Part shown: in pieces, positions 27,722 to 37,000 of the stretch
How positions within the stretch are numbered: the stretch's first letter is position 1
Layout of the letters: each line of letters starts with the position of its first letter
Origin: Azospirillum agricola
GTDB lineage: Bacteria; Pseudomonadota; Alphaproteobacteria; Azospirillales; Azospirillaceae
DNA length: 64,000 bases
NCBI RefSeq assembly: GCF_017876095.1
Contig: NZ_JAGINM010000002.1
Coordinates: 248,001-312,000, forward strand
Reading direction: 5' to 3'
Translations under genes and position numbers: made by a program
The notes under the pieces: model-generated
Database searches by the model: none
Seen by the model: only the letters and a program-made list of their open reading frames with translations
Told to the model about the DNA's origin: nothing

Positions 27722-27865
27722 ATGGCCGCCGTCGGTTCCAACCCGGTCAGCGAAGAGCTGGTCCGCACCCACATGCAGAATTGGATCGCCTTCACCAAGT
27801 TCGTGAAGCTCAGCACCGCCGGCGTCATCGCCGTTCTGGTCCTGATGGCGCTGATCACCCTGTAG
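27722..27865 (+). CDS. aa3-type cytochrome c oxidase subunit IV-like peptide
   Basis: A 47-residue protein with one membrane helix, matching the short alphaproteobacterial subunit IV of aa3 cytochrome oxidase (COX4_pro_2 family). A polar N-terminus (MAAVGSNPVSEELVRTHMQN) is followed by WIAFTKFVKLSTAGVIAVLV and LMALITL. The W-x-x-F-x-K-F/x-K-x-S/T pattern before the helix is the family hallmark. The ribosome-binding site AGGAGG lies about ten bases before ATG 27722. It stands alone, far from the oxidase structural genes, which is common for this subunit. It probably forms a transmembrane accessory helix in the oxidase. Confidence 0.85.
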   Translation: MAAVGSNPVSEELVRTHMQNWIAFTKFVKLSTAGVIAVLVLMALITL

Positions 27866-27942
27866 AAGCGATCCCGTCCTTGCGCCGCCGGTTCCTCCCG
27901 GCGGCGTTTCCCCCGGCTCCGCCCGCTCAGCCCGCCTCCTTG

Positions 27943-28109
27943 GAGCGCCTAGCAGAATTCCGTTTTCGCCATCGGTGCCCCATGGAACCGTCATCCCCGC
28001 GAAGGCGGGGATCCAGGCTTTTCCCATGGGTTCCTCTCGGAAAACTCTGGATCCCCGCCTTCGCGGGGATGACGAGTCGAGAGACGACTCAAGCTTCTGT
28101 TAGGCGCTC
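27943..28109. repeat. MITE-like element with terminal inverted repeats and internal 27-bp inverted repeat
   Basis: GAGCGCCTAGCAGAA (27943-27957) and TTCTGTTAGGCGCTC (28095-28109) are 15-bp terminal inverted repeats with one mismatch. Inside, the 27 bases at 27990-28016 and 28047-28073 are exact reverse complements, each built around the small palindrome CCCCGCGAAGGCGGGG. No coding sequence lies within. No clear target duplication is visible. Confidence 0.7.
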
Positions 28110-30908
28110 TTAGCCCGCCCCCAACGCGTTGGTCATGCCGCGCAGCAGGTCGCGCATGCTCTGCGGACGGTCCTGCCAGCGCATGGCGAGACCGGCCAGG
28201 AGCACCTTCTCGAAAGACGGCGGCAGGGCGGCGCCGAGTTCGTTCGGCCGTGGAACCCGGTCGCTCACGAAACGGGCGGTGGCGTCCGGTGGCGTCTTGC
28301 CGGTCAGCGCCAGATACATGGTGGCGCACAGGGCATAGACGTCCGACCAAGGGCCCTGCCGGCCCTCGTTGGAATATTGCTCCGGCGGGGCGTAGCCCGG
28401 CTTCAGGATCACGGTCAGCCCGTCCCCCTGCCCCGCCGACCGCCGCGCGGCGCCGAAATCCAGCAGCTTGCGCTCACCCGCGCTGGTCAGGAAGATGTTG
28501 TCCGGGCTGATGTCGCGATGGATCAGCCCCTGCTCGTGGATGGTCTGCAACGCCCTCATGATCGGCGTCAGCACCCCCAGCGTGCGGCGCACGTCGATCC
28601 GCCCGCCGCTGTCGGCCAGATACTTCTTCATGGTGCGGCCCTCCAGCAGCTCCATGACGAGATAGGCGGTGGCGTTCTCCTCGAAGAAATCCTGGACGCC
28701 GACGATCTCCTTGATGTCGCGCAGCCGGGCGAGCATCCGCGCCTCGTCGAGGAACTTCGCCAGACCGGCGGCGAAGCCCCGCGCGTGCTCGTCGGAGAAG
28801 GGAACGACGCCGAAGGAACCGGGCGCCCGTGAAATCAGGTTCGAGGGGTAGAATTCCTTGATCGCCACCTTCACGCGCAGCCGGTCGTCCCAGCCCAGAT
28901 AGGTGGCGCCGAACCCGCCCTGCCCCAGCACCCGGCCCACCCGGTAACGGCCGAGCAGCGCCGTGCCGGGCATCAGGTGCACCCCCGGCCGGTTGTCGGA
29001 ACTGGCGGGGTAGCCGCAATTCCGGCAGGCGTCGCGCGTCGGCCGGTCGGCGAAGCAGCTCGGGCAGCGCCCGTCCAGACCGGTTCCCGAGAGTCCCGGA
29101 CCGGAACCGGGCGGCAGCGCGACCGTCACCGCCGGTCCGGGGGGAACCATGACGGTGTCGGCGCCCTGCGGCGCCATCGCACGGGCCTGTGGCCCCGCAG
29201 GGGGCGTCGCCGGAGGCGGCGCCGACACGGTGGCGGCGGCCGAAGGGCCGGGCGGCTGCGGCGCGGGGGCCGGGGCCGTCGCCATCTGCCGCAGCCGGTC
29301 GAGCAGCTCGAACAGGCGCCGCACCTCGGCCTGCGCCATCTCGTTGTTCTGCTGGGCGGCGAGTTCGGCCTGGAACTGCGGCTGGCGGACGATCTCCAGG
29401 ATGTGCTGGCGCATCAGCGGCAGGGCGCCGTCCTCGCGGATCAGGCCGGAGCAGGCGATCTCGGCCAGCCGGATGGTGCGGCGGCGCAGCACCGGCTCGA
29501 CCTGCCGCAGCCGCGCGGCGAGATTCCCCGATTTGGCGTAGCCGTCGATCGCCCGCTCCGCCTTCGCGGCGATCGGCCCGCGTGCCTCCCACGGCAGGGC
29601 GGAGTCACGGATCGCGTCGAGCGCGCCCGCCAGATCCCGCTCCAGCAGCCCCGTGTCGGGCGTCTGGACCAGCATGTTCTCGATCAGCAGCTCATTGCCC
29701 ACGGCGGCGTCGAGCGAGGCCGCGATCTCGCCCATGTGCCGCTCGGCCGCCGGAACCGCGGCCACGGCGGTCAGGTAATGGATGCGGCAGATCAGGTCCG
29801 GCTGCCCCTCGCCCAGCCCGACGATGGAGCGGCGGTAGGCGCTCGCCCCGCCCTGCTCCAGCCGGCGGGAGTAGCGGACGGTCAGCGCGTCGGCCATTGC
29901 CGGACCGCCGATCAGCCCGTTGCGTGTCAGCAGATGGCCGAGCAGCGTCCGCAGGCACTCGGCCTCCTGGTCGAAGGCGCCCCGCCCCAGCGGCTGCGGC
30001 GCCTTCAACTGACGGCGGACACGGTCGAGCACGGCCAGCCGCGCCTGCGGCAGCTTGCCCTGGCGGAACAGCGCGTTCAGCACGCCCAGCCGGTTCGGTC
30101 CCATCGCGTCCATGCGGACCCGGCCGCACAGCAGCTCGCACAGCGTGACCAGCAGCGCGCCGGGCGGCAGCCCGCCGCCCAGCAGCTCGACCCCGGCGGC
30201 GGCCGAGCACAGCACGTCGCCGATCATGCCGTCGACCACGCCGGACAGACGCTCGTCGCGGTCCCACTGGAGGATGTCGAGCAGCCGGTCGAGCTTGGCC
30301 GACCAGCTCTTGAGTTCGTACAGCTCCAGGCTCAGCGCGACGCGCAGGTCGTAGGCGGCATCGCCGGTCGGCGATTGGCCCGGCGCGGCCGCCAGCACGG
30401 AATCGACGGCGGAGCGGCCCTTGGGAATGTCGGCGAAGGCGATCTGGGCGGCGCGCGCCTTCGCCCAGGTCTCGTCGACGGCGGCCTGGAGCGCCAGCCG
30501 GCGGGCGCGCGGCTCCTGACCGGGCAGACGCCCCTGGACGGCGGCGATCCGCGCCACCGCGCTTTCCACCAGTTGCCCATGCCCCAGCAGGACCTTCAGC
30601 GGCTTGGCGTGGTGGATCAGCTCGGTCGGGGTCAGAAACAGCGGATCGAGGTAGGAGCGCAGGGCGATGCCGATGACCATGCGGCCCTGCCAGCCGTGAC
30701 ATTCGGCAAGGCTTCCGCACAGCTCCGCCTCGTCGAAGGCTCCGACGGCGGAGGGCGGCGGGGGTGCGGCCGGACGGCTGGGCAGAGGGCTGGGCACGCG
30801 AGCCTTTCGACACGGGGGGCAGGACCGGCGGGCGCTGGCGGAACGCGGTCGCTGGCAGTGTTCCATCGCGCCGGTAAAGGAGGCGTGTACGATGTCGACA
30901 TTTTTCAT
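28110..30908 (-). CDS. Large Ser/Thr protein kinase with a zinc ribbon
   Basis: A 932-aa protein with a Hanks-type kinase at its C-terminus (about 651-932). The Gly-rich loop is GQGGFGATY, the ATP Lys is in VAIKEF, the catalytic loop is HRDISPDNIF, metal Asp DFGAAR, and PGYAPPEQY corresponds to APE. Before it, about 615-633, a four-Cys ribbon (CPSCFADRPTRDACRNCGYP) and a Pro/Ala linker. Residues about 50-540 form a long helical, Leu/Arg-rich region without a recognised family. No transmembrane helix is evident. ATG 30908 (MKNVDIVHASF) has AGGTG upstream. It is divergent from the epimerase gene. Catalytic residues are intact, so it should be active; the substrate is unknown. Confidence 0.88.
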   Translation of the reverse strand: MKNVDIVHASFTGAMEHCQRPRSASARRSCPPCRKARVPSPLPSRPAAPPPPSAVGAFDEAELCGSLAECHGWQGRMVIGIALRSYLDPLFLTPTELIHHAKPLKVLLGHGQLVESAVARIAAVQGRLPGQEPRARRLALQAAVDETWAKARAAQIAFADIPKGRSAVDSVLAAAPGQSPTGDAAYDLRVALSLELYELKSWSAKLDRLLDILQWDRDERLSGVVDGMIGDVLCSAAAGVELLGGGLPPGALLVTLCELLCGRVRMDAMGPNRLGVLNALFRQGKLPQARLAVLDRVRRQLKAPQPLGRGAFDQEAECLRTLLGHLLTRNGLIGGPAMADALTVRYSRRLEQGGASAYRRSIVGLGEGQPDLICRIHYLTAVAAVPAAERHMGEIAASLDAAVGNELLIENMLVQTPDTGLLERDLAGALDAIRDSALPWEARGPIAAKAERAIDGYAKSGNLAARLRQVEPVLRRRTIRLAEIACSGLIREDGALPLMRQHILEIVRQPQFQAELAAQQNNEMAQAEVRRLFELLDRLRQMATAPAPAPQPPGPSAAATVSAPPPATPPAGPQARAMAPQGADTVMVPPGPAVTVALPPGSGPGLSGTGLDGRCPSCFADRPTRDACRNCGYPASSDNRPGVHLMPGTALLGRYRVGRVLGQGGFGATYLGWDDRLRVKVAIKEFYPSNLISRAPGSFGVVPFSDEHARGFAAGLAKFLDEARMLARLRDIKEIVGVQDFFEENATAYLVMELLEGRTMKKYLADSGGRIDVRRTLGVLTPIMRALQTIHEQGLIHRDISPDNIFLTSAGERKLLDFGAARRSAGQGDGLTVILKPGYAPPEQYSNEGRQGPWSDVYALCATMYLALTGKTPPDATARFVSDRVPRPNELGAALPPSFEKVLLAGLAMRWQDRPQSMRDLLRGMTNALGAG

Positions 30909-31013
30909 CGAATGCACACCTGTTGTGGCGATGCTGCGACAGCGGGGATGGGGCGTTTCCTTCCCACTTCGCATGTGCGATAAGACCGGAGCGGCTGAAA
31001 GCGGGGAGCACGC

Positions 31014-31922
31014 ATGATTGGGGTCCACGACATGGTGGCGCTGCGGCACGGCGCCATGGAGTGCCTTCTCGCCCCCGGCTGCGGCGGCTCCATCGCCGCC
31101 TGGAGGCGGAGCGGCCCCGACGGGACGATCGATCTGTTCCGGCCGGCGAGCGAAGCGGCGATGGCCGGCGACTTCGCTCCGGACATGGCCTGCTTCCCGC
31201 TGATTCCCTTTTCGAACCGGGTCGCCGGCGGCCGCTTCACCTTCCAGGGGCGCCGTGTGGAGATGCCGACCGATCCCGGTTCCCCCCACCGCATCCACGG
31301 CCATGGCTGGGCGGTTCCCTGGCGGGTCGAGGGGCAGGTGGAGGAGCGGACCGCCTCGGCGGCGCGCCTGGCCTTCCGCCATCGGGCCGATTCCTGGCCG
31401 TGGAGCTACAGCGCGGCGCAGACCGTCGCGCTGGACGACGACGGGCTGACGGTGACGCTGGAACTGGTCAACGAGTCCGACAGCGTCATGCCGGCCGGCT
31501 TCGGCCTGCACCCCTATTTCCCGAAGCCGCCGGGCACGCGGGTCACGGCGCGGCTGACCGGGGTGTGGGACAGCGACGAGACCATCCTGCCGCGCACCCG
31601 CCGCCCGCTGCCGCCCGCCTGGTCCTTTCCCAAGGGCGTGGCGATGGACGGGCTGGTGCTGGACCACGGCTTCACCGGCTGGGACGGCCGGGCCGTCCTG
31701 GAATGGCCGGGGCGCGGGCTGTCGCTGACCATCGTCGCCGACGGGCCGTTCGGCCACCTGATCGTCTACGCGCCGGCCAGCGAGGATTACCTGTGCCTGG
31801 AGCCGGTCAGCCACATGACCGACGCGCTGAACCGCCCCCAGGAACCGGACGCCGGGGTGATCGCCCTGCCTCCCGGCGAACGGCTGACCGGCACCGTGCG
31901 CTTCCGCGTCGCGGCGCTGTAG
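31014..31922 (+). CDS. Aldose 1-epimerase (GalM family)
   Basis: A 302-aa aldose 1-epimerase. The family interconverts alpha- and beta-anomers of sugars in a beta-sandwich fold. The catalytic His is in SPHRIHGHGWAVPW; the second His and Arg of the sugar site are seen in FGLHPYFPKP and IPFSNRVAGGRF. The general base Glu near the end lies in DYLCLEPVSHMTDALNR. The start ATG 31014 follows the 105-bp region shared with the kinase gene. There is no sugar operon around it, so it may act on galactose or glucose generally; the physiological sugar is not readable. Confidence 0.9.
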   Translation: MIGVHDMVALRHGAMECLLAPGCGGSIAAWRRSGPDGTIDLFRPASEAAMAGDFAPDMACFPLIPFSNRVAGGRFTFQGRRVEMPTDPGSPHRIHGHGWAVPWRVEGQVEERTASAARLAFRHRADSWPWSYSAAQTVALDDDGLTVTLELVNESDSVMPAGFGLHPYFPKPPGTRVTARLTGVWDSDETILPRTRRPLPPAWSFPKGVAMDGLVLDHGFTGWDGRAVLEWPGRGLSLTIVADGPFGHLIVYAPASEDYLCLEPVSHMTDALNRPQEPDAGVIALPPGERLTGTVRFRVAAL

Positions 31923-31944
31923 ACAACCGTCTCGCGGCTCCTTC

Positions 31945-31976
31945 CGTCATGCCCGTGCCAAGCAACGGGCATGACG
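31945..31976. terminator. 12-bp perfect palindrome between convergent genes
   Basis: CGTCATGCCCGT (31945-31956) pairs exactly with ACGGGCATGACG (31965-31976) over an eight-base loop, 23 bp behind the epimerase stop and 11 bp before the end of the minus-strand gene at 31987. It has no clear T-run on either side. Position suggests a shared, bidirectional terminator. Confidence 0.6.
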
Positions 31977-31986
31977 TGTCAAGGCA

Positions 31987-32814
31987 CTACCGGCAGCGCA
32001 CGAAGGTCGCGGCGAAGGTGGCCGGCGGCGCCAGCCGCAGCACCAGACGGTCCAGCCTCGGCGTTTCCGCCGCCTCCAGCCGCAGGCTTCCCACCGGGCC
32101 GTTCTCGCCGGTCACCGCCACGCCCTCGGCCGGATCCGCGTCCGCGGCCAGCCGCCCTTCGATCGGGAAAACCGGCAGCCGGGGGTCCACCGCCTGGACG
32201 GCCTGCTCCCGCGTGACGTCCAGATAGGAGGTCCGGCAGTCGTCGATCGGCGCCCGGCTGACCGGATCGGCCTTGGCCCAGCGCCCGACCAGCGCCAGCG
32301 CCGACACCGGACGGGTCAGGGCCGGCGGCCGCGACGGCACCGCGACCAGCCGGGGAGCGGCCGCGTCGGTGATGATCAACGGCAGGTCGGCCACCGGCCT
32401 GCCGCGCGCCGCCCGCTCGGCGTCGAGCGCGGCCACGCGCGCCCTGCTCGCCCGCAGCAGGCAGTCGGTGCGGGCCTTCGCCACCTTGGGATCGGCGAGG
32501 TCGGCGGCTGCGACCGGGCAGCTCTCGTCCCGGCGCGAGCGCCACAGGGTCTGGCCGGCCTCGATGGCGGCGCGTCCCAGATCGTCGGTCGTCGCGCCCA
32601 GAGCCTTCAGCGCGCCATCCACCGCTTCCGTCGCGGCGGCCAGGGCGGGGTCGCGGCAGATCAGTTCGGAAACCGGCGATTCGTTCGCGGCGCACCCCTT
32701 TTCCGCGGCCTTCCCCGGGACAGCCTCCTTGACAGCCTCCTGGGCCGAAGCCTGAACGGAACCCGCCATCAGGAGCCCGGCCAGCAGGCCGACCGGAAGG
32801 GAGACAACGCGCAT
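31987..32814 (-). CDS. Secreted protein with a LprI-like (DUF1311) N-terminal domain
   Basis: A 275-aa exported protein. The first 25 residues form a signal peptide (MRVVSLPVGLLAGLLMAGSV..., cut near ASA). Residues about 40-120 look like LprI/DUF1311: CAANESPVSELICRDPALAA, an AVDGAL helix, then LWRSRRDESC and a CLLRASRARV segment with the conserved Cys pairs. LprI in mycobacteria is a lysozyme inhibitor; whether this one is remains unproven. The C-terminal half (VGRWAKADPVSRAPIDDCRT onward) is a beta-rich domain without a name. The next gene upstream on this strand starts 16 bp away, so the pair is probably co-transcribed. Confidence 0.75.
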   Translation of the reverse strand: MRVVSLPVGLLAGLLMAGSVQASAQEAVKEAVPGKAAEKGCAANESPVSELICRDPALAAATEAVDGALKALGATTDDLGRAAIEAGQTLWRSRRDESCPVAAADLADPKVAKARTDCLLRASRARVAALDAERAARGRPVADLPLIITDAAAPRLVAVPSRPPALTRPVSALALVGRWAKADPVSRAPIDDCRTSYLDVTREQAVQAVDPRLPVFPIEGRLAADADPAEGVAVTGENGPVGSLRLEAAETPRLDRLVLRLAPPATFAATFVRCR

Positions 32815-32830
32815 CGATCAAACCCCGAAA

Positions 32831-33769
32831 TCAAGCCGCTGGAAAGGCTTCCAGCACCGCCTTGACCTGACGCTGGAAATCCTGGTCGCTGCGATAGCGC
32901 GTCAGGACCGACTTGTCACGCTCGACGAAGAACATCACCTCGTCGCGCCGGGGCATCGAGCGCGGGTTGGGCTTGTCGAGCAGCTCGCCGTTCCAGTCGA
33001 CGCGCGCCATGAAATAGACGGCGCGGGCGAACAGCATGAACAGCTTGTTGTCGGGCGCCAGCTTCTCCCGCCGCAACAGCGCGTAGTAGTAGTAGTTCCG
33101 ACCATGGAAATAATTGATGTAGATGGCCTGCAACGCGGCGAAGCGCTCGTCGGGATTGGTGACCTGCTTGATGTGCTTCTCCAGGCGGAAGCCGGCAAAG
33201 AAATACTCCCGCGCCTCATGCTCGAAGGAGAAGGGGCTGCCTTTGACCAGCGCCATCTGCTCGCCGTAGCGCTTCAGCGCGCGGGTCATCAGCAATTCCA
33301 GGAAACGCCGCTCCATCCCCAGGGCGGCGGGGATCTGGGGCAGCGTCTCGAAGACATGACGCAGGTGGTAGGGGTGGCGCACGACGATGACGGGCACCGA
33401 CAGTTTCCGGCGCTTCGGCCCCGCCCGCTTCCCCGCCACCAGCGAGGCGGACGGCGACAGCGACGCCATGGTCGCGTGGATGGTGTCGTGCAGCTTCCAG
33501 CGCAGCCGCGTCTCCGACGACTGGCTGCCCAGGCTGAAGCGGGCGAGGAAGCGCTTGAACCGGCTGCCGGCGGTTTCCCTGGGCAGCTTGTGGGTCGGCA
33601 GGTCGGTGACCACCAGCGGGTTGCCGAGGATGTCGGCGGGCGGCGGCAGCGGCTTGAAGTTGAAGTATTTCCCCGTGACCACGCCGCGCACGGCGCCGCC
33701 CGTCCCGCTGCCCGCCATCCCGCTGCCCGCCATCGCGCTGCCCATGGAGGAAGACGCCAGTGACACCAT
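32831..33769 (-). CDS. Hypothetical protein, uncharacterised
   Basis: I do not recognise this 312-aa protein. It begins with a Ser/Gly/Met-rich repeat (MGSAMAGSGMAGSGTGG). It continues with basic, aromatic-rich segments, including RRKLSVPVIVVRHPYHLRHV, NYFHGRNYYYYALLRREKL and FMLFARAVYFMARVDWNG. The abundance of Tyr, Phe, Arg and His suggests a folded soluble protein; no signal peptide or clear membrane helix is present. ATG 33769 is chosen because the frame further upstream (to 33907) reads like non-coding DNA. The LprI-like gene follows 16 bp downstream. Nothing in its surroundings gives a job to it. Confidence 0.65.
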   Translation of the reverse strand: MVSLASSSMGSAMAGSGMAGSGTGGAVRGVVTGKYFNFKPLPPPADILGNPLVVTDLPTHKLPRETAGSRFKRFLARFSLGSQSSETRLRWKLHDTIHATMASLSPSASLVAGKRAGPKRRKLSVPVIVVRHPYHLRHVFETLPQIPAALGMERRFLELLMTRALKRYGEQMALVKGSPFSFEHEAREYFFAGFRLEKHIKQVTNPDERFAALQAIYINYFHGRNYYYYALLRREKLAPDNKLFMLFARAVYFMARVDWNGELLDKPNPRSMPRRDEVMFFVERDKSVLTRYRSDQDFQRQVKAVLEAFPAA

Positions 33770-34003
33770 CGCCCCCGCCCCGTCGCGAAACCCCGGACCC
33801 AGTGTGAACCGATATAACGGGGAACGCGAACGAATGAAAGCCGAGGCCCACCGGCCGGGCAAGATCGTGACTTTCTCGCAACTGCGATAGAGTCGGTGCG
33901 CGGGCACCCTGTCGGGCGGATTTCATCGGTGCTACCGTTTCCGACGAAGCGCCGGACCAACCGGCGGGCGAAGATATTCGAACAGGAAAGAGGCGGGGTA
34001 TAC

Positions 34004-37000
34004 ATGGCGATCCACGTCGCGCTGAATCACAAGACCATCTACCGTTACGACCGGCTGGTGTCCCTCGGTCCGCAGATCGTCCGCCTCCGCCCGGCCCCGC
34101 ATTGCCGGACGCCGATCCTCAGCTACTCCCTGCGCGTCACGCCCAAGCATCATTTCCTGAACTGGCAGCAGGATCCGCAGTCCAACTACCAGGCCCGCTT
34201 CGTCTTCCCGGAGAAGACCCGCGAGTTCATCGTCGAGGTCGATCTCGTCGCCGAGATCGCGTCGATCAACCCCTTCGACTTCTTCCTGGAGGAGAAGGCG
34301 CAGAGCTTCCCCTTCGCCTACGAGGACTGGCTGGAGAAGGAGCTTCGCCCCTATCTGGAGACGGAGACGGTCGAGCCGGCGCTGGCCGCCTATCTGGCGA
34401 CGGTCCCCCGCGAGCCGACGCCGACCATCAATTTCCTGATCGACCTCAACCAGCGCCTCCAGAAGGACATCGGCTACGTCATCCGGCTGGAGCCCGGCAT
34501 CCAGACCTGCGAGGAGACGCTGACCAGGCGCACCGGGTCGTGCCGCGATTCGGCGTGGCTGCTGGTGCAGATCCTGCGGCACATGGGTCTGGCGGCGCGC
34601 TTCGTGTCCGGCTACCTGATCCAGCTCACCGCCGACCAGAAGGCGCTGGACGGCCCGTCCGGCACCGAGACCGACTTCACCGACCTGCACGCCTGGACCG
34701 AGGTCTTCCTGCCCGGCGCCGGCTGGGTCGGGCTCGACCCGACCTCGGGCCTGCTGGCCGGCGAGGGCCACATCCCCCTGGCCTGCACCCCCGACGCCTC
34801 GTCCGCCGCCCCCATCTCCGGCCTCGTCGACGAGGCGGAGGTCGAGTTCGACCACGCGATGTCGGTCACCCGCATCTACGAGGCGCCGCGCGTCACCAAG
34901 CCCTACACGCCGCAGCAATGGTCGGCCATCGAGGCGCTCGGCCACCGCGTCGACGAGGATCTGAAGACCGGCGACGTCCGCCTGACCATGGGCGGCGAGC
35001 CGACCTTCGTGTCGATCGACGACATGGAGGGGGCGGAATGGAACACCGCCGCCGTCGGCCCCAACAAGCGCCGGCTCGCCGCCGACCTGATCCACCGCAT
35101 GATGAAACGCTTCGCCCCCGGCGGGCTGCTGCATTTCGGCCAGGGCAAATGGTACCCCGGCGAATCGCTGCCGCGCTGGGCGATGACCGTCTACTGGCGC
35201 CGCGACGGCGAGGCGATGTGGGCCAACACCGACCTGCTGGCGAAGGAGAACGTCGATTACGGCCACACCGCGCAGGACGCCGGTGTCTTCCTGGTAACGC
35301 TGGCGAAGCGGCTGGGCGTCGACCCGGCGGTGGTGCTCGCCGCCTATGAGGATTCCTGGCATTACCTGAACAAGGAGGCCAAGCTCCCGATCAACGTCGA
35401 TCCGCTGAACAGCAAGCTGGACGACAAGGAGGAGCGCGAGCGCCTCGCCCGCGTCTTCACCAGGGGGCTGAACGAGCCGGTCGGCTTCGCCATGCCGATC
35501 AACCGCCGCATGACCCAGAAGGGCCCGGTCTGGCTGTCGAGCACATGGCCGCTGCGCCAGGAGAAGCTGGTGCTGATCCCCGGCGACAGCCCGGTCGGCT
35601 ACCGCCTGCCCCTCGGCTCCCTGCCCTGGGTGTCGAAGAGCGACTATCCCTACGCCTGGGAGACCGACCCGTTCGAGGAGCGGCAACCCCTGCCGCCCCA
35701 CCCGCTCCAGCGCAGCGTCGACGCCCGCCGCACCGCCCGCGATTCTGACCGCGGCGTGCATGGCGAGGCGCGCGAGGCCCAGCGCCAGCGCGTGATGGCC
35801 GAGGTCCGCGCCGAGGTTCCGGAGGAGGGCAAGTCGGCCTGGTGGATCGTCCGCACCGCGCTGACCTGCGAGGCTCGCAACGGCCGGCTGCACCTGTTCA
35901 TGCCGCCGATGAGCACGCTGGAGGATTATCTGGCGATGCTGGCGGAGATCGAGGCGACCGCCGTCGAGCTCGACATGCCGGTGGTGATCGAGGGCTACCA
36001 GCCGCCGAAGGACCCGCGCCTGAACTCGCTGGCCGTCACCCCCGACCCCGGCGTGATCGAGGTGAACATCCATCCGGCCCACAGCTGGGACGAGCTGGTG
36101 CGCAACACGCTGGACCTCTACGAGGACGCCCGCCAGTCGCGGCTGTGCGCCGAAAAGTTCATGATCGACGGGCGCCACACCGGCACCGGCGGCGGCAACC
36201 ATGTGGTGATGGGCGGGGCCACGGCGGCCGACAGCCCGTTCCTGCGGCGGCCCGACCTGCTGCGCAGCCTGATCACCTACTGGCAGAACCACCCGGCGCT
36301 GTCCTACGTCTTCTCCGGCATGTTCATCGGGCCGACCAGCCAGGCCCCGCGCGTCGACGAGGCGCGCGACGACCAGCTCTACGAACTCGACATCGCCTTC
36401 ACCGAGATCGACCGGCAGATCGCCAGCTTCGGCCAGTGCCCGCCCTGGATGATCGACCGCATCCTGCGCAACCTGCTGGTCGACGTGCAGGGCAACACCC
36501 ACCGGGCCGAATTCTGCATCGACAAGCTCTATTCGCCCGACAGCTCCACCGGCCGCCTCGGGCTGGTCGAATTCCGCGCCTTCGAGATGCCGCCCCACGC
36601 GGAGATGAGCCTGACCCAGCAGCTCCTGATGCGGGCGCTGGTCGCGCGCTTCTGGAAGACTCCCTACAAGGGCCGGCTGGTGCGCTGGGGCAACGAGCTG
36701 CACGACCGCTTCATGCTGCCCCATTTCGTGCAGCAGGATCTGGCCGACGTGTTGCAGGACCTGCGCGACCACGGCTACCCGCTGGAGGATGCGTGGTTCG
36801 CCCCGCACATGAACTTCCGCTTCCCGACCTACGGCCAGGTCAGCCAGCGCGGCATCACCATGGAGCTGCGCATGGCGCTGGAGCCCTGGCACGTCCTGGG
36901 CGAGGAGCCGGGCGGCGGCGGCACGGTGCGCTATGTGGACAGCTCGGTCGAGCGGGTGCAGGTGCGGGTCACCGGCCTGATCGACGCGCGCTACGCTATC

